This document shows, piece by piece, positions 36,457 to 43,400 of a stretch of 64,000 nucleotides of DNA. The notes below the pieces were generated by a model. It did no database searches, had not been told where the DNA came from, and saw only the letters and a list, made by a program, of their open reading frames with translations. The position numbers and the translations under genes are program-made. Each line of letters begins with the position of its first letter. The stretch's first letter is position 1. The stretch lies in the NCBI RefSeq assembly GCF_014280965.1, contig NZ_JACODZ010000001.1, positions 186,001 through 250,000 of the forward strand, given 5' to 3'. The DNA is from Echinicola salinicaeni. Lineage in GTDB: Bacteria; Bacteroidota; Bacteroidia; Cytophagales; Cyclobacteriaceae.

Positions 36457-36975
36457 ATGGATATACGATTACATTTGGAAGCGGGACATTCGAAGGCCCA
36501 ATCTATGGAGATTGTCAAATATGTAGGGTATGATAAAAGCCGGTTTTCTAATTTGTTTGGTGTTTTTGTTCGTGGACCTTATAGGATAAGTCAAAGGGCC
36601 GCTCATCCCATAGCCTTGATTATAGAGCAATATCCAAAGCTTTTGTCGCCTTATTTTCCAGAGATTATAGGCTTGTTAAAAAGAGATGATATCCATGATG
36701 CCGTTAAGCGGAATATTTTTAGAATGCTCCAAAGTCAGAAAGTGCCTGGGAAATATGAGGGAGAGGTACTTGATTTGGCTTTCTCTTTTTTAGTAGATAG
36801 GAAGCAAGCTATAGCAATCCGCGTGTTTGCAATGCAGGTGGTGTTTAATCTTTCTGCTAAATATCCGGAAATAAGAGCAGATTTAAAGATGGTTTTGGAG
36901 GATATGCTTCCTTACGGTTCTCCTGGTTTTAAAAACAGGGCGAAAAAGATTCTTTCAAAACTTATGATGTCCTAA
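36457..36975 (+). CDS. HEAT-like helical repeat protein, unknown
   Basis: The 172-residue protein has no signal peptide or membrane helix. From about residue 45 it is built of paired amphipathic helices resembling HEAT repeats (HPIALIIEQYPKLLSPYFPEIIGLLKR, then DAVKRNIFRMLQSQKVP, then KQAIAIRVFAMQVVFNLSAKYPE). Such folds usually bind proteins. The N-terminal segment HLEAGHSKAQSMEIVKYVG is not repeat-like. The start lies nine bases after the UPF0316 stop. I recognise no specific family. Confidence 0.75.
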   Translation: MDIRLHLEAGHSKAQSMEIVKYVGYDKSRFSNLFGVFVRGPYRISQRAAHPIALIIEQYPKLLSPYFPEIIGLLKRDDIHDAVKRNIFRMLQSQKVPGKYEGEVLDLAFSFLVDRKQAIAIRVFAMQVVFNLSAKYPEIRADLKMVLEDMLPYGSPGFKNRAKKILSKLMMS

Positions 36976-37880
36976 AGCGATTCCATAAAGCGTTGATTAA
37001 ATCCTTCTATACCTTGTAGGCCTCCTGAATGGATGATCATGATTTTACTGCCAGAAGGGAAATGGCCTTTATTGATCAGATCAAATACCCCGTAAAACAG
37101 CTTGCCTGTGTAGATGGGGTCCAAAGGGACTTGGTATTGGTGTTTGAAGTTTTTGATGAATTCAATTAGTTCGGGTTTGTGTTTCGCGTAGCCACCAAAG
37201 TGATAATTGGTGAATATTTCCCATGAGCATTGAGGGTGAATTTGATGCTTTCCTAATAGTTCATTGATTTCTTTGATGATAAAATTGCCTTTTAAGGAAG
37301 AGAAGCCCAGGATTTTTTGTTCTTTCATTGCTGAGCCTAGCAAGCCCGAAATGGTTCCTCCAGTTCCAATGCTTGAACAAATAAAGTCCATTTGTTGGTC
37401 TTCTTTATCAAGGATTTCTTCACAGCCTTTTATAGCTAAACGATTGGTTCCTCCTTCGGGGATCAGGTAGAATTTTCCGAATTTTTCGTGAAGAGAACGA
37501 ATTACTTGCTCTTTATGCTTATTTCGGTATGTTTCCCTGTCCATATAGAATAAGCGCATGCCATTGTTTTTGGCGGTAAGTAGGGTAGGATTAAGGGATG
37601 TTTGCTCTTCTCCTCTTATGATGCCTATGGCTTTTAGATTAGCTGCTTTGGCCGCAGCAGCACTTGCTTGAATATGGTTAGAGTAGGCACCTCCAAATGT
37701 CAAAATGGTATCATGGCCAGCATTTATTGCCTCTTTTAAGTTGTATTTAAGTTTAAAAAACTTGTTTCCGCTTATTAGAGGGTGGATCAAATCAAGTCTT
37801 TTTATGTAAATCTCCAAGTTTTGGGAGATACTTTCTGGGGTACTGATCTTTTGATTTGGGTGTGAGTGAGGACTTATCAA
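36972..37880 (-). CDS. ACC deaminase / D-cysteine desulfhydrase-like PLP enzyme
   Basis: The 302-residue protein belongs to the fold-type II PLP family that includes 1-aminocyclopropane-1-carboxylate deaminase and D-cysteine desulfhydrase. The PLP-binding Lys lies in the early LISGNKFFKLKYNL segment, followed by TFGGAYSNHIQASAAAAK, the phosphate loop region SSIGTGGTISGLLG, and the C-terminal IHSGGLQGIEGF. Which activity it has cannot be decided from these motifs alone; D-amino-acid desulfhydrase or lyase activity is more usual in Bacteroidota. Its last four bases overlap the convergent HEAT-like gene. Confidence 0.88.
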   Translation of the reverse strand: MISPHSHPNQKISTPESISQNLEIYIKRLDLIHPLISGNKFFKLKYNLKEAINAGHDTILTFGGAYSNHIQASAAAAKAANLKAIGIIRGEEQTSLNPTLLTAKNNGMRLFYMDRETYRNKHKEQVIRSLHEKFGKFYLIPEGGTNRLAIKGCEEILDKEDQQMDFICSSIGTGGTISGLLGSAMKEQKILGFSSLKGNFIIKEINELLGKHQIHPQCSWEIFTNYHFGGYAKHKPELIEFIKNFKHQYQVPLDPIYTGKLFYGVFDLINKGHFPSGSKIMIIHSGGLQGIEGFNQRFMESL

Positions 37881-37947
37881 GGGATGATATTTTTTATTTC
37901 ATTCAAAATTATCAAAAACTTTATGATTAGTCCTGTATTTTTGCATC

Positions 37948-38988
37948 ATGAGAGAAGAATTGGAAGACGAAACTTTTGAAAATGGTGATGGAGGTCTGTA
38001 CGAACACTTAAGGATAGAAGTGGATAAGGGGCAAGCAGCCATTCGTATAGATAAGTTTTTAACTGATAAGGTGGCCAATGCTACAAGAAATAAAGTGCAG
38101 CAGTCTATTGATGATGGTTTTGTCAAAGTAAACGACAGAACTTGTAAGTCCAATTATAAGATTAAGCCTGGAGATGTTATCACATTGAGTTTGGCTGCAG
38201 AACCAAAGGGAACAGAAGTAATACCTGAAAAAATAGCGCTGGACATCATATATGAGGATGATTATTTGCTCGTGGTGAATAAGCCTGCGGGGATGGTGGT
38301 TCATCCAGCCCATGGTAATTGGACGGGGACATTGGTGAATGGTTTGGTTTATTATTTTAACCAATTGCCAGAATTGCCCGGCAATACTGGGCGACCGGGC
38401 TTGGTCCATAGAATAGACAAAGATACTAGTGGGCTATTGGTGATAGCTAAATCAGAGAAGGTAATGACTGATCTTGCTAAGCAGTTTTTTGACCACAGTA
38501 TTGAGCGTACTTATATAGCCCTGGTATGGGGTGAGCCTGAATCGGATGAGGGAACGGTAAATGCTCATGTTGGCAGAAGTGTCAAAGATCGTAAGGTGAT
38601 GAGTACTTATCCTGAGGGTGAATCAGGTAAACATGCGATTACCCATTGGAAAGTATTAAAGCGATTACGGTATGTTTCTTTACTGCAGTGTAATTTGGAA
38701 ACTGGTCGTACCCATCAGATTCGTGCACATATGAAATACCTAGGTCATCCACTGTTTAATGATCAAATGTATGGTGGGGATAAGATAAGAAAGGGAACCC
38801 AGTTTTCTAAGTACAAGGCTTTTATTCAAAATTGTTTTAAAGAATTGCCAAGGCAAGCATTGCATGCGCAATCTTTGGGATTTATTCATCCTATTAGCAG
38901 GGAGTTTATGCAGTTTTCTACGGATTTACCAAGTGATATGCGTGTTGTTGTAGATAAATGGGAGAATTATGTAAACTTTGATGTTTAA
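37948..38988 (+). CDS. RluD-family 23S rRNA pseudouridine synthase
   Basis: The 346-residue protein has an N-terminal S4 RNA-binding domain (residues about 32-95, RIDKFLTDKVANATRNKVQQSIDDGFVKVND). The catalytic domain starts VVNKPAGMVVHPAHGN and carries the nucleophilic Asp in RPGLVHRIDKDTSGLLVIAK, followed by LETGRTHQIRAHMKYLGHPLFND. This is the RluA/RluD layout; RluD modifies helix 69 of 23S rRNA. It is the last gene before a 1.5 kb region with tRNA-like genes. Confidence 0.94.
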   Translation: MREELEDETFENGDGGLYEHLRIEVDKGQAAIRIDKFLTDKVANATRNKVQQSIDDGFVKVNDRTCKSNYKIKPGDVITLSLAAEPKGTEVIPEKIALDIIYEDDYLLVVNKPAGMVVHPAHGNWTGTLVNGLVYYFNQLPELPGNTGRPGLVHRIDKDTSGLLVIAKSEKVMTDLAKQFFDHSIERTYIALVWGEPESDEGTVNAHVGRSVKDRKVMSTYPEGESGKHAITHWKVLKRLRYVSLLQCNLETGRTHQIRAHMKYLGHPLFNDQMYGGDKIRKGTQFSKYKAFIQNCFKELPRQALHAQSLGFIHPISREFMQFSTDLPSDMRVVVDKWENYVNFDV

Positions 38989-39228
38989 GCATTTTGATTT
39001 TATAATCGGTAATTTTTGAACTTTGTTTTTAACTATACGTTAAGAATATTGGATTTTATTTGATTGAAATAATAGTGGAAACTATAAATTCATTATTGAG
39101 TTTTCAAAAAATGACTTAAAATTATGATGTGTAAAGCCTTGATTTATAATGTATAGTTATGTTTTTTGAAAAAAATGTAAAAATTCATTAAAACTTTTGT
39201 AAAATTTTATACTGTAAAAATCTTGACG

Positions 39229-39236
39229 TATATTTG
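39229..39236 (+). promoter_or_regulatory. -7 box of the short tRNA-like gene
   Basis: TATATTTG matches the Bacteroidota -7 consensus TAnnTTTG and lies 45 bases before the tRNA-like fold, close to the spacing at the two other copies. A TTTG at 39196-39199 is too far away for a normal -33 element. Confidence 0.5.
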
Positions 39237-39273
39237 TAGAATAATCAAGGAGATGAAAGTTTTCCTTTAGGAA

Positions 39274-39342
39274 TTGTAAGGTGGTGAAGCCACAACTGGG
39301 GGTATTGAAAGTACTTGAAAGGTTCGAATCCTTTTCTTACAA
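39274..39342 (+). ncRNA. Short tRNA-like RNA with collapsed D arm (GAA in anticodon position)
   Basis: TTGTAAGG (39274-39281) pairs with TCTTACAA (39335-39342) as an acceptor-like stem of 8 pairs including one G-U. A standard T arm follows the tRNA rules: stem AAAGG/CCTTT around loop TTCGAAT (39323-39329). A 5-pair anticodon-like arm (39300-39304 with 39312-39316) has loop TTGAAAG, placing GAA (Phe) at the anticodon. The D region is only a 3-pair stem with loop AAGC and lacks the usual GG, and the variable loop is one base. No CCA is encoded. It could be a degenerate tRNA or a functional non-canonical one. Confidence 0.55.
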
Positions 39343-39373
39343 CAGGTTATTTTGGGTTTATTGTTAATTGACT

Positions 39374-39408
39374 AAAGCTATGAGATTCTATTTCATAGCT
39401 TTTTTTTT
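39374..39408 (+). terminator. Terminator of the short tRNA-like gene
   Basis: AAAGCTATGA (39374-39383) pairs perfectly with TCATAGCTTT (39393-39402), followed by a T-run. The trailer from 39344 to this hairpin is nearly identical to that of the next copy. Confidence 0.88.
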
Positions 39409-39649
39409 GAAATAGAAATGTAAGTACCGATTTGGCTTTTAGGAAAGTAAGTAGAGTTTCGATGATTAGTTTATAAATCTCCTATTCAGAAATATTAATA
39501 GCCCTTTTTTAAGTGATTGAAGTTTTTATCAGCTGCTATTGATTTATTTTTAATCTCGATTATTTATCAGTGTTTTTAATTATTGAAAATATTATAAGTA
39601 AGGTATTTTGTTAAAATATATGTAATAAAAAATAAATATTGTTGTGAAA

Positions 39650-39681
39650 TTTGCATCGTATTGCTCCTTGTATTACCTTTG
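39650..39681 (+). promoter_or_regulatory. Bacteroidota-type promoter of tRNA-like copy A
   Basis: TTTG at 39650-39653 and TACCTTTG at 39674-39681 are separated by 20 bases, matching the -33/-7 consensus TTTG and TAnnTTTG of this phylum. The expected start of transcription is near 39688, about 27 bases before the cloverleaf. Confidence 0.7.
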
Positions 39682-39714
39682 TATCATAAGGAAGAGATAA
39701 AAGGTCTCTAGATA

Positions 39715-39839
39715 CTGTAGGATGTTGAAATTGGCAGACAAGCCCTCCTGTCTCGGGGGTGGAGAATCTGGGATAAAGCAAATATCGAGCTCGTGTTTTG
39801 CCTAACTACTCCGTGGAGGTTCGAGTCCTTCTCCTACAG
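39715..39839 (+). tRNA. Class II tRNA-like RNA, copy A (Leu-type D arm, GUC anticodon position, 50-base extra arm)
   Basis: The fold is a full cloverleaf. Acceptor CTGTAGGA (39715-39722) pairs with TCCTACAG (39832-39839). U8 and G9 are followed by D stem TTG/CAA with an 11-base loop containing GG, as in tRNA-Leu. The anticodon stem is CCCTC/GGGGG (39743-39747, 39755-39759) with loop CTGTCTC, giving anticodon GUC and an unusual U37. The T arm is GGAGG/CCTTC with loop TTCGAGT. The extra arm (about 39760-39814) contains a long hairpin, 39778-39801, supported by covariation with copy B. With a 7-pair acceptor the discriminator is G; CCA is not encoded. Charging and role are unknown. Confidence 0.7.
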
Positions 39840-39870
39840 CAGGTTATTTTGGGTTTATTGTTAATTGACT

Positions 39871-39904
39871 AAAGCTATGGAATTCTATTTCATAGTTTTT
39901 TTTA
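39871..39904 (+). terminator. Terminator of tRNA-like copy A
   Basis: AAAGCTATG (39871-39879) pairs with CATAGTTTT (39891-39899), with one G-U, followed by a T-run. It is the homologue of the hairpin at 39374-39402; the G-C pair there is G-U here. Confidence 0.88.
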
Positions 39905-40154
39905 TGTCAAAAATTTTTTATCAGCTCTATAGTCGTTTCCAAATAAAAGTGTTTTAGTTGGTTTAAGCTGGCTTTTTGGTTTGGTGTATTCGATGATTAT
40001 AGCTATAAAAACTAGATCATTGTTAAAATGATAAAATTTTAGTTTAAAAACCATGTTTGATTAGTTATGTGTTAATTTATATATGTGATTAATGTTAAAT
40101 GTGTAAATATTAACATAATAAATTGTTTATATTTTAAAATTTGAAGGACTTTAT

Positions 40155-40162
40155 TACCTTTG
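40155..40162 (+). promoter_or_regulatory. -7 box of tRNA-like copy B
   Basis: TACCTTTG is identical to the -7 element of copy A and lies 40 bases before the cloverleaf (41 in copy A). The corresponding -33 element is not clear. Confidence 0.55.
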
Positions 40163-40194
40163 AAGCATCAAATAAGTCAAACGCGACTTGTATA

Positions 40195-40319
40195 CTGTAG
40201 GATGTTGAAATTGGCAGACAAGCCCTCCTGTCTCGGGGGTGGAGATTCTGGGATAAAGCACACATAGAGCTCTTGTGTTGCCTAACTTCTCCGTGGAGGT
40301 TCGAGTCCTTCTCCTACAG
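40195..40319 (+). tRNA. Class II tRNA-like RNA, copy B (same fold as copy A)
   Basis: This 125-base copy differs from copy A at seven positions. All five changes in the extra-arm hairpin (40258-40281) keep it paired: 40261 C with 40277 G replaces A-T, 40266 A with 40273 T replaces C-G, and 40263 C with 40275 G replaces T-G. The other two changes, at 40246 and 40288, are A to T near the base of the arm. The acceptor, D arm, anticodon arm (GUC at 40230-40232) and T arm are identical to copy A. Flanks and terminator are different, so this is an old duplicate kept under selection for structure. Confidence 0.7.
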
Positions 40320-40337
40320 CAAAGTGTTAAATTATTT

Positions 40338-40405
40338 AAAAGAGAATGTTTTTATGGCAAGGAGAATGGGAAACCATTATGCATAGAGACGTTCTCTTTT
40401 TTGTT
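40338..40405 (+). terminator. Terminator of tRNA-like copy B, with inner GAAA hairpin
   Basis: A 12-pair stem (40338-40349 with 40389-40400, one G-U) precedes a T-rich run. Its 39-base loop contains a second hairpin, AATGG/CCATT (40365-40378), closed by the GNRA tetraloop GAAA. It is unrelated to the terminators of the other two units. Confidence 0.8.
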
Positions 40406-40485
40406 TTTAACCTGTATGTAATTTTATCTTTTGCTACTTCTTTTTGAGATGAATTAATTATAATTTGCTATCTATACGATAGTAT

Positions 40486-43400
40486 ATGGCAGAAAAGAAA
40501 AAAGATAAGAAAAAGCTGAAGCGGTTTCATAAGCGAATTATTCGCATTTTTTCCATTACACTTTTTGTATTAGGCGTGCTTCATGTAACAGTGTATTTTG
40601 GATCGGATCTCCTGCTTAGAAATTATGTTCAGCATAAGGTGGAAGAGGCCTCAGGTGGGCTTTATGAGGTTAATTTTGACCGATTTCACCTTTCGATATT
40701 TGAAAGAGGATTTTATTTTTCTGGCTTTGTGCTTTCCCCTACCAAGGAGGCAATTGATTCAGTAAGTAAAAAGCCCATTTATAAAGTGCAGGCTCCTGAA
40801 ATTGCTGTAAAATTTGTTGGCTATGATTTTTCTGAAAAGGTACTGGATATTGGAGAAATCCGATTTGTGGAACCCTCGGTACAGTCCAAACAAGATCTAG
40901 AGCTTATTGATGATTTTTCTACGGAGTCTAGATTAGAACAATTGTTGGGTGAAATTAAGCGCTCTGTTGAAAATGTAAGGTTAAAGGAAATAATCATAGA
41001 AAACCTATATGTGGAAAAGGCTGATTTGCTCATTGAGAATTTTGTCAGTCATAAGTCTATTAAAGCTGAAAATACAAATATCCAAATCAAGGATATTTTA
41101 ATGCTTAATCCAAGGCCAAAGCCTACCCCCTTTAATGCCGCTGGTTTCAATTTTACTTTGGAGAACTTTGAAATGTTATTAGCGGATAGTGTTCATAATC
41201 TTCAGGCGAGTGAAATCCAAGTATCCTCATTGGATAATTATATCCAAGCAAAAAGTGTTGTGCTAAGCCCTGATCTTGGCAAGGAAAGGGAGGTTTACTA
41301 TAATATGGTTTTGGATAATCTTGAACTGACTGATGCGGATATCAATCAGGTTTTTTATACCACAGATGTCAATGTGGGACAAATGACATTAAGAAATCCT
41401 AGTTTCTTAATGTATTCAGAGCTTTCGCCCGAATCCGACAGAGTGCTTCAGGACTATAGTTTATATCCTTTGATAAAAGATATTTTGGCTTCTATCAGTA
41501 TTGATGATTTGACCATAGATGATGGTGTGTATCTTCAAAGGGGTGTGGAAGACGAATATAAAAACCGGATAGAGGCTGATCGAATAGATTTTCAAATGAA
41601 GAATGTCTATATAGGACCAGAGTTGAAGTCTAGTCCAGAGCAATTTTTTTATGCAGATGATGCTGCCTTGGAATTATCGAGTGTGAAGGTGGTATTGGCT
41701 GATGGTGTTCATTGGATCACCGGTGATAAAGTGAAGATTTCTTCTTTTGAGGACCGGGTAGACGTGGAGGGAGCCAAGGTGGAGCCTTTTAGAGATGCCG
41801 GTAAAGATGTGACTTTATTTGAGGTGGATATCCCTCGCTTTAGTTTAGAGGAGGCTAATTTGAAAAAGGTATATAATCAAAGTGTTTTGGATATTGAAAA
41901 CCTTGTGATCAGTCAGCCCTTTGTGAAATTTGTGAATATCCAAAAAAGGTCAGAGCAATCCCAAGTAAATACCATTCAGGACTTGAGCAAGGATTATCTC
42001 AGTGCCATCTATATTAAAAAGCTGGAGCTGCAGGATGGAGAGATGGTGCTGAATAATAAGCTGGATATAAACAAAGACAGTATTTCCTTTCAAAAGGTAA
42101 GTTTTGTGATGGAAAACTTTGCTGTAGACGAAAGCACGGAAAGGGACAGTACCACAAGGTTCTTCATGGCAGAAGCATTACAATTGGAATTGGATGATTA
42201 CGCCATGAAATTGACCGATGATATTCACATATTCAAGGCAGATAAGATTTTTATTGATACCAAATCCCAAAGTTTACAAGTGAAAGGTTTGGGTTTTGAG
42301 CCATTACACCCAGAGAAAGTAGAGGAAAATCTTAAAAGGGTAAATAAGAAGTCTGTATTGGACCTTGTAATACCGGATATTTACCTGCATGGAGTGGATA
42401 TAAGAAAGGCTTATTTTGATGAAAAGTTGGAGGTGAAGCATATTGAGGTCAATAATCCCAATATTAAATTAAGTCGTTATTTGGCCAGACAGGAAGAAGA
42501 TGAGAAGGAGAGGATTTATGATATCTATGATTTGGCTACCAGCTATTTTTCCTACATCATTGTTGATTCGGTAAGTTTGATCAATGGATCCATTGCCTAT
42601 GACAATTATGTAAGAGATCGGATAAAGACCTTCGCTGAGAATGACGTGTTTATCCATATCAAGAATTTCCATTTGGATAAGGATGTTTCTCCAAGGATGG
42701 CAGGGTCTTTATTCGCAGAGGAGTTGGATATAAGCTTGAATAATTATGTCTTTAATGTAGCCAATGGAAAATACAGCATGAGTGCTGATAGGATCAGCTA
42801 TAATTCTTCAAAGGATGAATTGGTTACTGCAAATGTTAAGCTGAGTCCAAACCGTAGTTTAGGAATGAAGCTGGCGCTTAGTGCAAATATCCCTAGCCTA
42901 AGTTTTTCCGGGGTGGATATGGAGGCTTTTCTCTTTGAAAACTCCCTGTCCCTGTCAAAAGTGAAGATGGCTGATGCCCAGGTCAATTTATTTATTGATA
43001 GGCAGGCCGAATTGGATAGTGCTGATATGAAAAGCCAAAGGGTCAAAAACAGGAAGTTGCCCAAAAAGATTGATTTGATAAGTATAGATACTGTGGAGGC
43101 TTCCAATGCTCATTTTAATGCTTTTTACAGTAGTGAAGGAGGGGAACGGGAGCTGATTAACACTGGAGTCAACCTGTCCTTTTATGGCTTGTTTTTGGAT
43201 TCAGCCAAATTGCAGCAAGGAGATATTGTAAATTTCTTTGAAAATATGGCCATGGATATAGATGATTTTTCCCTGACCCTTAGGGACAGTGTTCATACCA
43301 TTAATTTCAGCAGTGTTGGCTTAGATACCAAAAGTGATGAGATTACCTTTGAAGATTTCAGGGTAAATCCATTGGAGCTTAATGGAGGATTTAGAGGGCC

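Larger units (their letters stand above)
38989..40485. other. Long AT-rich non-coding region with three tRNA-like transcription units
   Basis: No credible protein gene lies here. The region holds three small RNA units, each with a TAnnTTTG element, a tRNA-like fold and an intrinsic terminator, separated by very AT-rich spacers. Bases 38989-39228 and 39410-39645 show nothing I can interpret. The two long tRNA-like copies lie exactly 480 bases apart, but their upstream spacers are not otherwise alike, so the spacing may be chance. Confidence 0.75.

Noticed and set aside
39715-39839. tRNA-Sec, tmRNA, or a tRNA-Leu with a group I intron
   Set aside because: The anticodon position is GUC, not UCA. 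There is no tmRNA tag reading frame. The extra sequence is in the variable arm rather than the anticodon loop, and it is far too short for a group I intron.
39715-40319. Possible CRISPR or transposon terminal repeats from the duplicated 125-base sequence
   Set aside because: There are only two long copies, they fold as tRNA-like cloverleaves with compensatory changes, and there are no spacers of constant size, target-site duplications or transposase genes.
40468-40482. Palindrome CTATC/GATAG upstream of the AsmA-like gene
   Set aside because: Five pairs with a short loop in AT-rich DNA is expected by chance, and no function could be argued.
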